A program made the position numbers and the translations under genes. Below are positions 16,246 through 24,177 of a stretch of 64,000 bases of DNA, in pieces. Origin of the DNA: Intestinimonas butyriciproducens (GTDB lineage: Bacteria > Bacillota > Clostridia > Oscillospirales > Oscillospiraceae). The stretch spans positions 62,001-126,000 of the forward strand of contig NZ_CP011524.1 of NCBI RefSeq assembly GCF_004154955.1. Reading direction: 5' to 3'. The notes beneath the pieces are model-generated. The model saw nothing but the letters and a program-made list of their open reading frames with translations, was not told the origin of the DNA and did not search any database. The number at the start of each line of letters is the position of its first letter. Within the stretch, counting starts at the first letter, position 1.

Positions 16246-16840
16246 GGCCCCCAAGTTGTCCGCCTGCGGGCGGACGGGGATTGGAGGCCCCCCCTCCGGG
16301 GGCCAAACCCATTTCTTTTTCCCTTTGAAAAAGAAACGGTTTTGGATACCAAAGAAAAATGGGCTTTTACGGGGGCCATGGCACGGACCTACCAGGCAAG
16401 ATCAACGGCGTCCATCGTCTTTACGCTCCCTGCGAGCACCAGCCCCGGCCGTTACGGCCTCCGTGGATGGAACACTGACGCGTTGGCGTCCTATCTTGGG
16501 AACGCCTGGTTTTACGACGAGCTTGATGGGTGCGTGCCGACGCGGGAGTCCGGCCCCTGGGGGGTGTCTCCAATAGGGGGGCCGGAGCCCCCCTGATTGG
16601 TCGTTTTTAAAAGGGGAGATTCCAAAGAGGGGGAAGATCGAAATCCCCCTCTTTGGCCCTTCTTTCCCGCCGCTTTCTTTGGGAAGAAAGCGGCGCCCCC
16701 GGAGGGCGGAACCCTCCGTCCCCGTCCCCCCCTCAGGGGGGATATTCTCATCCCGCCCGCTGGCGGACCTTCCCCCGTCCCCCGGAGGGGCACCCCTCCC
16801 AGCCGGGGGGCAGCCCCCAAAAAACCAAAATGAGGTGACA
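16246..16840 (+). other. 600-base hairpin-rich spacer without a confident gene
   Basis: The stretch holds a chain of inverted repeats: GGCCCCC/GGGGGCC near 16287-16305, TTTCTTTTTC/GAAAAAGAAA (16312-16336), GGCCG/CGGCC near 16447-16460, a perfect 13-bp stem CCAAAGAGGGGGA (16622-16634 with 16644-16656), and a perfect 12-bp stem CGCCGCTTTCTT (16668-16679 with 16684-16695). The middle part carries an open frame (16342-16596, 84 codons) rich in Trp and Gly that has no ribosome site; I cannot tell whether it is coding. The region ends at the ribosome site of the Mur ligase fusion. A transcript through it would be heavily folded. Confidence 0.6.
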
Positions 16841-19231
16841 ATGATGGTCCTCCCCATCCGCCCGCTGGGCGATTACTGGCAGCTTTTACAGAAACACGGC
16901 CTCCTCTCCTCGGACAAGCCCCTCCCGGCGGAGCTGCTCTCCCGCCCGGTGCACCTGGTCTCCTGCGACTCCCAGGCCGTGGAGCCGGGGACCCTCTTCA
17001 TCGTCAAGGGGGCCCACTTCCGGGGGCGGTACCTGGCGGACGCGCTGGAAAAAGGGGCCTTCGTCTACCTCTCCGACCATGTGTGGGAGGAGGCGGGCGC
17101 GGCCCCCTGCCTGCTGGTGCGGGACGTGCGCAGGGCTATGGCGCTGCTGGCCGACTTCTACTACGACCACCCCAGCGGCAAGCTCAGCGTGGTGGGGATC
17201 ACCGGCACCAAGGGCAAGTCCTCCACCACGTACTACCTCAAATATATCTTTGACGAGTACCTCTCCGCCAGGAAAAAGCGGCCCAGCGGCGTCATCTCCT
17301 CCATCGACACTTTTGACGGCGTGGAGCGGTTCGAATCCCACCTCACCACGCCGGAGCCCCTGGACCTGGAGCGCCATTTTGCCAACGCCGTGTCCTCCGG
17401 CCTGGAGTACCTCACCATGGAGGTCTCCAGCCAGGCCCTGAAGTACGACCGCATGGACGGCGTGGATCTCTCCGCCGCCGTCTTTCTCAATATCGGCTAT
17501 GACCACATCTCCCCCATTGAGCACCCGGATTTTGAGGACTACTTCGCCTCCAAGCTGAAGATCTTCGCCCACTCCGACCTGGCGGTGGTGAACCTGGACG
17601 CCGACGAGGTGCCCCGGGTCCTCAACGCCGCCCGGGAGCACTGCTCCAGGGTCCTCACCTTCTCCGAGCAGGACCCGGCGGCCGCCGTGTTCGGCTCCCA
17701 GGTCCGCAAGCAGGGCCACGACATCCTCTTCCGGGTCAAGACCCCCCGCTTCAGCCGGGAGTTCCGGCTGACCATGCCGGGGCTCTTCAACGTGCAGAAC
17801 GCCCTGGCCGCCATCGCGGTGTGCGAGGGCCTGGGCATCCCGGAGCAGTGCATCTACGTGGGCCTCATGAAGGCCCGGGTGCCCGGCCGCATGGAGGTCT
17901 ATCAGAATGCCAACGGGCGCATCACCGCCATTGTGGATTACGCCCACAACCGCCTCTCCTTTGAGAAGCTCTTCCTCTCCGTGAAGGAGGAGTACCCTGG
18001 CCGGCGGGTAGTCATCGTCTTCGGCTGTCCGGGCAAAAAGGCTCTGGACCGCCGGAAGGACCTCAGCGAGATCGCCGCCCGGTACGCCGATCTGGTGGTC
18101 ATCACCGAGGAGGACCCCGGCGAGGAGGACGTGCTGGATATTTCCCGGGAGATGGCCGCCCATGTGGAGAACGTGGGCTGCGACTACTCCATCGAGCCCG
18201 ACCGGGGCGAGGCCATCCGCATGGCCGTCATGGGCAGCGAGACGCCCACCGTCATTCTCATCACCGGCAAGGGGGCGGAGACCCGCCAGAAGCGGGGCAC
18301 CGCCTATATCGACTGCGTTTCCGATGTGGAGTACACCAAGCGGTACCTCCACGAATACGACGTGAGCCACCATCTGGACGGCATGGAAAAGGTACTGGGC
18401 CTTTTGGACACCCTGCCCCGTCTGGCCGAGAGCGCCGGCAGGACGGTGGTGCTCAAATACGGCGGCTCCGCCCTGGGCGAGAACGGCGCGGTGGACTCCA
18501 TCCTCCGGGACGTGGCCGCCCTCCAGATGGCGGGAGTCCACGTGGTCCTGGTCCACGGCGGCGGCAGGAGCATCACCGGCTGGCTCTCCCGCATGGGGGA
18601 GGAGAGCGTGTTTCGGGACGGCTACCGGGTCACGGACGACACCGCCATGGACGTGGCGGAGATGGTCCTCTCCGGCCAGGTCAACAAGCAGGTGGTATTG
18701 GCTCTGCGGAAGCTGGGGGTGAAGGCGGCCGGCGTCTCCGGAAAGGACGGCGGCATCCTGAAGGCCAGATGCAAGGACCCGGCCCTGGGCCACGTGGGGG
18801 AGATCGTCTCCGCCGACGCCGCCCTCATCCGGACGCTGCTCACCGGGGGCTATGTGCCCGTGATCTCCCCGGTTGCCGCGGGGGAAAGCTGGGAAAGCTA
18901 TAACTGCAACGCCGACGACGCGGCCTGCGCCGTGGCCGAGGCGCTGAAGGCGGACAAGCTGGTTTTCCTCACCGACGTGGACGGCATTCTGATGGACAGC
19001 CGCAACGCCAAGACGGCCATCTCCTCCCTCACCGCCTCGGAGGCCAGGGAGCTGCTGGACAGTGGCCTCATCCAGGGCGGCATGGTGCCCAAGCTGAGAA
19101 GCTGCGTCCGGGCCCTGGAGAACGGCGTGTCCAAGGTGGCTGTGCTGGACGGACGCATCGACCATGTGATGCTGCTGGACGCCGTGTCCGGCCAGACCAT
19201 GGGCACCACGCTTCGCCGGGACGAGGCATGA
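16841..19231 (+). CDS. Fusion of a MurE-type Mur ligase and an acetylglutamate kinase (ArgB) domain
   Basis: A 796-residue single frame with two complete enzymes. Residues 1 to about 505 form a Mur ligase: P-loop TGTKGKSSTT at about 121-130, HLTTPEPLDL, MEVSSQALKYDRMDGV, NIGYDHISPIEHPDFEDYF, DYAHNR and TGKGAET. The substrate-reading loop is EEDPGEED (423-430), without the arginine of DAP-adding enzymes (DNPR). Residues 515-796 are a full ArgB-type kinase: K539-Y-G-G-S, VHGGGRSI, RVTDDTAMDVAEMVLSG, GVSGKDGG, NADDAACAVAEAL and a GGMVPKL/DGRIDH C-terminus. Start at the tandem ATGs at 16841/16844 after GAGGTGA. The Mur part would add the third stem-peptide residue to UDP-MurNAc-Ala-Glu; the role of the kinase part is unclear. 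An internal ATG at 18383 could give a separate kinase. Confidence 0.88.
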   Translation: MMVLPIRPLGDYWQLLQKHGLLSSDKPLPAELLSRPVHLVSCDSQAVEPGTLFIVKGAHFRGRYLADALEKGAFVYLSDHVWEEAGAAPCLLVRDVRRAMALLADFYYDHPSGKLSVVGITGTKGKSSTTYYLKYIFDEYLSARKKRPSGVISSIDTFDGVERFESHLTTPEPLDLERHFANAVSSGLEYLTMEVSSQALKYDRMDGVDLSAAVFLNIGYDHISPIEHPDFEDYFASKLKIFAHSDLAVVNLDADEVPRVLNAAREHCSRVLTFSEQDPAAAVFGSQVRKQGHDILFRVKTPRFSREFRLTMPGLFNVQNALAAIAVCEGLGIPEQCIYVGLMKARVPGRMEVYQNANGRITAIVDYAHNRLSFEKLFLSVKEEYPGRRVVIVFGCPGKKALDRRKDLSEIAARYADLVVITEEDPGEEDVLDISREMAAHVENVGCDYSIEPDRGEAIRMAVMGSETPTVILITGKGAETRQKRGTAYIDCVSDVEYTKRYLHEYDVSHHLDGMEKVLGLLDTLPRLAESAGRTVVLKYGGSALGENGAVDSILRDVAALQMAGVHVVLVHGGGRSITGWLSRMGEESVFRDGYRVTDDTAMDVAEMVLSGQVNKQVVLALRKLGVKAAGVSGKDGGILKARCKDPALGHVGEIVSADAALIRTLLTGGYVPVISPVAAGESWESYNCNADDAACAVAEALKADKLVFLTDVDGILMDSRNAKTAISSLTASEARELLDSGLIQGGMVPKLRSCVRALENGVSKVAVLDGRIDHVMLLDAVSGQTMGTTLRRDEA

Positions 19232-19341
19232 ATTTCCTGCGCTGCGGCGCGCCAGGACAACAGGCAGATCAGCGGCGCATGAGGCTTTCGCGCATGTGGG
19301 CCGACCCGGCCCGCAAAATCGACTTGTAAGACGAGGTATAC

Positions 19342-20601
19342 ATGGAAGAAGCATATAATACGCAGGTCCTCCCCAACGGGGTGCGCATCGTCACCGAGCA
19401 CGTCCCCTCCGTCCGCTCCGCCTCCCTGGGCATCTGGGTGGGGACCGGTTCCCGTAGCGAGAAGCCGGGCGAGGGCGGGGCCGCCCACTTCATCGAGCAC
19501 ATGGTGTTCAAGGGCACCGAGCGGCGCACCGCCCGGCAGCTCGCCCAGGAGATGGACGCCATCGGCGGCCAGGTGAACGCCTACACCACCAAGGAGTGCA
19601 CCTGTTTTTACGCCCGCAGCCTGGACGAGCATCTCAGCCGGGCCATGGATATGCTCTGCGACATGGTGTTCTGCTCCCGGTTCGACGAGCAGGACGTGCA
19701 GACCGAGCGGGGGGTCATCCTGGAGGAGATCGGGATGTACCGGGACAACCCGGAGGACCTGTGCTCCGAGCGGCTGATGGGGGCGGTGTACAAGGGGACG
19801 CCCCTGGCCCGGCCCATCCTGGGGAAGCGCGCCAGCCTGGAGAAGATGACGGGGGCGTGGCTCAGGGAGTATATGCGCGCCCACTACCTGCCGGGGGACA
19901 TTGTGGTGTCCTTGGCGGGCAGCTTTCCGGAGCTGGTGGTGGAGGAGCTGAAGGCGCGCTTTCTGGCGCTGGAGGGGGGAAAGTCCCCCGCCCCCCGGCC
20001 CGCGGGCTACACCCCTGCCTTTACTCTGAAAAAAAAGTCCATCGAGCAGAACCACCTGACCTTGGCCTTTCCCGGCCTCCCATACGGGCATAAAAAGCGC
20101 TTTGTGCTCCAGCTCCTCTCCTCCATGCTGGGCGGCGGCATGTCCTCCCGGCTCTTTCAGGAGGTGCGGGAGCGGCGGGGGCTTTGCTACTCGGTGTATA
20201 CCTACGGGGCGGGCCACGCCGAGACCGGCGTTTTCGCCATCTATACCGCCCTGGGCAAGGAGACCGAGGCCCAGGCCCTGGAGACCATCTGCCGTACCAT
20301 CCGGGACTTTGCCGAGCACGGCCCCACCGCCGAGGAGCTGGACCGGGCCCGGGAGCTCTCCAAGGCCAATGTGCTCATGGGACTGGAGTCCACCCAGTCC
20401 CGCATGAGCGCCCTGGGCCGCGGGACCCTCCTCCAGGACCGCCCTCTCACCACCGATGAGGTCATCGAGGCCTATAACGCCGTCACGGCGGAGGACGTGC
20501 GGGCGCTGGCCCGGGAGCTGTTTGATTTCAGCCGGGTCTCTCTCTCCGCCGTGGGCCGGGTGGGGGACGAGGATTACTACCGGGGACTCATAGAGGGATG
20601 A
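19342..20601 (+). CDS. M16 family zinc peptidase (mitochondrial processing peptidase-like)
   Basis: A 419-residue peptidase of the short M16B (PqqL/MPP beta-like) type. The inverted zinc motif HFIEHMVF is at 49-56, and the third ligand glutamate lies in ERGVILEEIGMY near residue 130. The C-terminal half has the RLFQEVRERRGLCYSVY block that binds substrate. In Firmicutes this gene is often near recA, dut or sporulation genes and its substrate is unknown. GAGGT precedes the ATG at 19342. It is the last rightward gene before a strong bidirectional terminator. Confidence 0.92.
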   Translation: MEEAYNTQVLPNGVRIVTEHVPSVRSASLGIWVGTGSRSEKPGEGGAAHFIEHMVFKGTERRTARQLAQEMDAIGGQVNAYTTKECTCFYARSLDEHLSRAMDMLCDMVFCSRFDEQDVQTERGVILEEIGMYRDNPEDLCSERLMGAVYKGTPLARPILGKRASLEKMTGAWLREYMRAHYLPGDIVVSLAGSFPELVVEELKARFLALEGGKSPAPRPAGYTPAFTLKKKSIEQNHLTLAFPGLPYGHKKRFVLQLLSSMLGGGMSSRLFQEVRERRGLCYSVYTYGAGHAETGVFAIYTALGKETEAQALETICRTIRDFAEHGPTAEELDRARELSKANVLMGLESTQSRMSALGRGTLLQDRPLTTDEVIEAYNAVTAEDVRALARELFDFSRVSLSAVGRVGDEDYYRGLIEG

Positions 20602-20604
20602 GAT

Positions 20605-20644
20605 AAAAAAGGGCGTACCGCATGTATAAGCGGTACGCCCTTTT
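20605..20644. terminator. Bidirectional terminator between the M16 peptidase and the Mrp-like gene
   Basis: GGGCGTACCGC (20611-20621) pairs with GCGGTACGCCC (20630-20640) around an 8-base loop. AAAAAA precedes it and TTTT follows, giving a T-run on each strand for the two convergent genes. Confidence 0.9.
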
Positions 20645-20657
20645 CTGTCGGGTCGGA

Positions 20658-21482
20658 TCAGAGGCGCTCCAGCGCCTCGGCCACGCCGGCCATGGGATTG
20701 GGCTGGTATTCCTCCACCCTGCCCTCGTCGCAGGCGGCGGCCAGCGCCGGGTCGATGGGGAGCTTGGCCAGGACCTTCAGGCCCAGCCCGGCGGCCACCT
20801 GCTCCACCTTGCTTTCGCCGAAGAGGGCGTGCTCCCCGCCGCAGTCGGGACACTTGAAGTAGCTGTAGTTTTCCACCAGCCCCAGAATGGGGATGTTCAT
20901 CATCTCCGCCATTTTCACCGCCTTGGTGACGATCATGGACACCAGGTCCTGGGGAGAGGTGACCACGATCACGCCGTCCACGGGCAGGGACTGGAACACG
21001 GTGAGGGGCACGTCGCCGGTCCCGGGGGGCATATCCACGAACATATAGTCCACATCGCCCCAGATCACATCGGTCCAGAACTGCTTCACCGTGCCGGCGA
21101 TGACGGGCCCCCGCCAGATCACCGGGTCGGTCTCGTTCTCCGTGAGGAGGTTGAGGCTCATGAGCGCCACACCGCCCTTGCTGACCGCGGGATAGATGCC
21201 CAGCTCGCTGCCTACGGCGTGCTCATGGATGCCGAAGGCGGTGGGGACGGAGGGGCCGGTGATGTCGGCGTCCAGCACGGCCGTCTTTTTGCCCAGCCGG
21301 GCCATGGCGGCGGCCAGGGAGCAGGTGACGGTGGACTTGCCCACGCCCCCCTTGCCGCTTACCACGGCGATGACCTTGCCAACGCTGGAGAGCTCATTGC
21401 AGGGGGCGTGCAGGTCCATGGGGGTGGTGCGCTCCCCGCAGCTCTCGCCGCAGGAGGAGCAGTCATGGGTACATTCGGACAT
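20658..21482 (-). CDS. Mrp/NBP35-family Fe-S cluster carrier ATPase
   Basis: A 274-residue P-loop ATPase of the Mrp/ApbC family, which carries [4Fe-4S] clusters to target enzymes. Features: an N-terminal cysteine cluster (C4, C8, C11, C15 in CTHDCSSCGESC), deviant Walker A GKGGVGKST at about 43-51, switch VDMPPGTGD near 149-157, and the C-x2-C pair in YFKCPDCGG near 211 that holds the bridging cluster. The N-terminal cysteines resemble NBP35. It is the last gene of a leftward series and ends at the bidirectional terminator. Confidence 0.93.
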   Translation of the reverse strand: MSECTHDCSSCGESCGERTTPMDLHAPCNELSSVGKVIAVVSGKGGVGKSTVTCSLAAAMARLGKKTAVLDADITGPSVPTAFGIHEHAVGSELGIYPAVSKGGVALMSLNLLTENETDPVIWRGPVIAGTVKQFWTDVIWGDVDYMFVDMPPGTGDVPLTVFQSLPVDGVIVVTSPQDLVSMIVTKAVKMAEMMNIPILGLVENYSYFKCPDCGGEHALFGESKVEQVAAGLGLKVLAKLPIDPALAAACDEGRVEEYQPNPMAGVAEALERL

Positions 21483-21564
21483 GATCGTGATGTCTCCTTT
21501 TCGTATCGAAGTTTGGGGAATTACAGGATCAGCTGCGGGCGGGATCGTTCCGCCCGCGGCCGCG

Positions 21565-22509
21565 TCAATAGGAATAGCTGCCGCCGCCGATGAATTCCCG
21601 GATCAGGGAGTCCTGAGGCACCAGGGCCGGGTCCAGGGGCTCAAAATAGTCGAAGGACTTCACCAGCGCCTGGAGCTCCGCATACCGCTCGTTGTCCGGG
21701 GATACCTGGTCCACCGCCGCCCGCAGGGGCGCGGCGTAGTTGGCGAAGACCGGAACCTCGTACCGGAGGGAGGAGTCAATGACTACATTGGCCCGGTCCT
21801 TGAAGGGGGAGATGTGGAGCTTTTCGCCCCGGCGGACATTGTACCACATGGAGAGGGTCTCCACCAGGTCCGTGCCCCGGAAATTGTAGTCCCGGACGGC
21901 CCGGCGGGAGATGCGCATCCAGGTGCCCTTGAACCGCAGCGCCTCCCCCTCCAGAATGTTGGAGCGGGCGGAAATATAGAGCGTGGTGGCCTCAGGGTGG
22001 CGGCCGGCGATGTCGTCGTTGAGGGCGTGGATGCCCTCGAAGATGGCGATCTCGTTTTTGCCCAGCTTCAGGGGGGTGCCCCGGCTGTCGTTGCGCATCT
22101 GGCGGGCAAACTCAAATTTGGGGACCACAACCCACTCCCCGTGGGAGAGCTTGGTGAAGGTGTCGTCCAGCAGGTCCATGTCCAGGAGCCTGGGAGACTC
22201 GTAGTCGATGTCCCCCTCGGCGTTCCGGGGCGCGGTACGCCGGTCCAGAGTCTTGAAGTAGTTGTCCATGGAGATGGTGTGGGTGTTCACGCCCCGGCGC
22301 TCCAGCTCCTGCTCCAGCTTCAGGGCCGTGGTGGTCTTCCCAGAGCCGGATGGGCCGGAGAGAAGCACGATGGGACTCTGCTTCATCCGCTCCAGGATGC
22401 GGTCGGCGGCAGATTCCAGCCGCGTCTGGTACACGCCGTCGCACTCGGCCACGAAGGCCGCCGGGGCGGTGCGCAGCTTGCGGTTGATCTCCTCTAGCTG
22501 ATAGGCCAT
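21565..22509 (-). CDS. Uridine kinase-like nucleoside kinase
   Basis: A 314-residue member of the phosphoribulokinase/uridine kinase family. Walker A GPSGSGKTT is at 52-60, followed by SMDNYFK, the uridine-kinase-type substrate motif, DIDYESPRLLDMDLL, and the lid region ISRRAVRDYNFRG. In Clostridia the longer versions carry an N-terminal TGS-like part; here the N-terminus is short. It probably phosphorylates uridine/cytidine or a related compound. GGAGG lies just upstream of the ATG at 22509. Its start overlaps the end of hemZ by 16 bases, so the two are translationally coupled. Confidence 0.85.
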   Translation of the reverse strand: MAYQLEEINRKLRTAPAAFVAECDGVYQTRLESAADRILERMKQSPIVLLSGPSGSGKTTTALKLEQELERRGVNTHTISMDNYFKTLDRRTAPRNAEGDIDYESPRLLDMDLLDDTFTKLSHGEWVVVPKFEFARQMRNDSRGTPLKLGKNEIAIFEGIHALNDDIAGRHPEATTLYISARSNILEGEALRFKGTWMRISRRAVRDYNFRGTDLVETLSMWYNVRRGEKLHISPFKDRANVVIDSSLRYEVPVFANYAAPLRAAVDQVSPDNERYAELQALVKSFDYFEPLDPALVPQDSLIREFIGGGSYSY

Positions 22510-23969
22510 GTGATATCCTCCTTTTGGGCGACGATGGCGTCGATATGGTCGATATATTCCTTGGGATACTTGGGGTTGGAGAGGCGCACCAGACTTCCTG
22601 CGCCGTGATCGATGAGCTTGGTCACGCCGCCGGCCCCTAGGGAAAGGATGGTGTGGAGCTCCTCCATCATGCAGATGTTGTAGAGGCTCTCGCCGCCGGG
22701 ACGGCACCAGCCCACATTTTCAAAGCCGCCGGACATATACTTCTGGCGGTAGAGATAATAGGGCGTATAGCCAGACCCACGCAGCGTTTCCCAGGCGTAG
22801 TCCAGCATGGCCGACACCTCCCCCGGACTGGGGAGGCCGCCGCCTTCCGCCATGAGGCGGGAACCCTTTTTGAGGGCCAGGGTGTGGACGGTGACGTTTT
22901 CCGGGGCCATCGCCACCACCTGGTCCAGGGAGCGGCGGAAGCCCTCCGCCGTGTCCAGGGGGAGGCCGGCGATGAGGTCCATGTTGGCATAGGGGAAGCC
23001 CGCTTCCCGCACCAGGGCCCAGGCCCGGCGGATATCGTCTGCGGCATGGGCCCTGCCGATGGCCCGGAGGACGTGGTCCTCCATGGTCTGGGGGTTTACC
23101 GATACCCGGGTGCAGCCCCTTGTCCGGAGGACGGCCAGCTTTTCAGCCGTGATGGTGTCCGGCCGTCCCGCCTCCACGGTATACTCCACACACGCGGAGA
23201 GATCCACGGCCTCCTCCAACTCCCCCATCAGCCGGTCAAGCTGAGGGGCGGAAAGGGTGGTGGGGGTGCCGCCGCCGAAGTAGACCGAGCGCACCCGCCG
23301 CCCCCCGCGGCGCAGCGCGGCACCGGCGGCCCGGACCTCCCGGCACAGGGCATCCAGATAGGGCTCGAGCATGTGCAGGGACCTCCCCGCGTCGGCGGAG
23401 ATAAAGGAGCAGTAAGCACAGCGGGTGGGACAGAAGGGGATGCCCACATAGAGGGAGACGTCCCCGGGGGCCAGGGAGCCCTTCGCCGCCAGGGAGGCTT
23501 GGGCGCAGTCCAGAGCCAGCCGCCGCCGGGGGGCGGAGACGTGGTAGAGTTCCCGCAGGCGACGCTCCGCCTCCCGCACCGTAAGGCCCCGCTCCAGATC
23601 ACGGGTGGGCAGCTTGACCGGGCGCACGCCGGTCAGGGCCCCCCAGGGGGGCTCACGGCCCAGCGCGTCGGTGCCCGCCCGGTAAAAGGCGTTTTTCAGA
23701 ACGCGCTGAAGCACACGGTCCTGTTCCAGCCGGCCGGCTTCGGGCCCCGGCGCCGGAGCCCGGGCATAGCGGCTGTAGACTGCGCCGCCGTATGTGAGCA
23801 CCGCGTGAGCGGTGACCTGCCGCGGACCCACGGAGAGGCGGAGAAGCAGCGCGTCCTCCCCGGAAAGGGGCGGCGCATCCGGATACTCCGGACGTTCGCC
23901 GGGGAACAGCGTCAGCAGCATCTGCTCGGCGGCATATTTGTAGTTGTGACCGTTCAGGTAGAGCTTCAT
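22494..23969 (-). CDS. hemZ: HemZ, oxygen-independent coproporphyrinogen III oxidase-like radical SAM protein
   Basis: A 491-residue radical SAM protein. The Fe-S motif is C180-x3-C184-x2-C187 (FCPTRCAYCSF), followed by YFGGGTPTTL and VNPQTM, as in HemN/HemW/HemZ. The N-terminal 170-residue extension before the cluster is the HemZ form found in Firmicutes. The ATG at 23969 has GGAGGAGTCT before it. The first 17 codons, MKLYLNGHNYKYAAEQML, also occur in a second degenerate copy at 24127-24177, on the far side of a four-hairpin element. The present start therefore looks like a rebuilt one. Confidence 0.9.
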   Translation of the reverse strand: MKLYLNGHNYKYAAEQMLLTLFPGERPEYPDAPPLSGEDALLLRLSVGPRQVTAHAVLTYGGAVYSRYARAPAPGPEAGRLEQDRVLQRVLKNAFYRAGTDALGREPPWGALTGVRPVKLPTRDLERGLTVREAERRLRELYHVSAPRRRLALDCAQASLAAKGSLAPGDVSLYVGIPFCPTRCAYCSFISADAGRSLHMLEPYLDALCREVRAAGAALRRGGRRVRSVYFGGGTPTTLSAPQLDRLMGELEEAVDLSACVEYTVEAGRPDTITAEKLAVLRTRGCTRVSVNPQTMEDHVLRAIGRAHAADDIRRAWALVREAGFPYANMDLIAGLPLDTAEGFRRSLDQVVAMAPENVTVHTLALKKGSRLMAEGGGLPSPGEVSAMLDYAWETLRGSGYTPYYLYRQKYMSGGFENVGWCRPGGESLYNICMMEELHTILSLGAGGVTKLIDHGAGSLVRLSNPKYPKEYIDHIDAIVAQKEDITWPIS

Positions 23970-24000
23970 AGACTCCTCCAGACACAGATGCTGCTGACGC

Positions 24001-24122
24001 CCGCGCCGTTTGGCGCGGACCAAGCGTTTTGGCCCGGAGCCAAAACCTTGCCGCAGGGGCAATTCATTTGCCCCGAGGAAGAAAAAGAACAGGAGCCCCG
24101 CGGGATGGGACATCCCGTGGGG
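24001..24122 (+). repeat. Four-hairpin structured element, hemZ locus
   Basis: Hairpins in order: CCGCGCC/GGCGCGG with loop GTTT (24001-24018); CAAG/CTTG closing TTTTGGC/GCCAAAA (24021-24050); GGGGCAA/TTGCCCC with loop TTCAT (24056-24074); CCCCGCGGGATG/CATCCCGTGGGG with loop GGA and one G-T pair (24096-24122). Linkers are 2, 5 and 21 bases against 2, 5 and 22 in the M42 copy, and CCTTGCCGC is conserved between hairpins 2 and 3. Stem sequences differ from the M42 copy but stay paired. Confidence 0.8.
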
Positions 24123-24177
24123 ACAGCAGCATCTGTTCGGCGGCATATTTGTAATTGTGGCCGTTCAGGTAGAGCAT
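24064..24177 (-). pseudogene. Truncated upstream copy of the hemZ start
   Basis: The ATG at 24177 overlaps the TGA of the MBL gene (TGATG), an arrangement typical of a coupled operon start. It opens a 37-codon frame: MLYLNGHNYKYAAEQMLL matching HemZ, then unrelated residues from the hairpin element, and a stop inside the TTCAT loop. I infer this was the original hemZ start before the element and duplication separated it from the gene body. Its translation may still deliver ribosomes toward hemZ. Confidence 0.7.

Noticed and set aside
19228-19329. 33-codon frame overlapping the end of the Mur ligase fusion by ATGA
   Set aside because: The overlap looks like coupling, but the peptide (MNFLRCGAPGQQADQRRMRL onward) has no recognisable pattern and lies in GC-rich spacer where open frames are common. 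Not listed as a gene.
16886-19354. Long open frame on the strand opposite the Mur ligase fusion (and similar ones opposite MATE, ABC, recJ, mutS and ileS)
   Set aside because: High third-position GC makes stop codons rare on the reverse strand; these frames have no family motifs and no ribosome sites.
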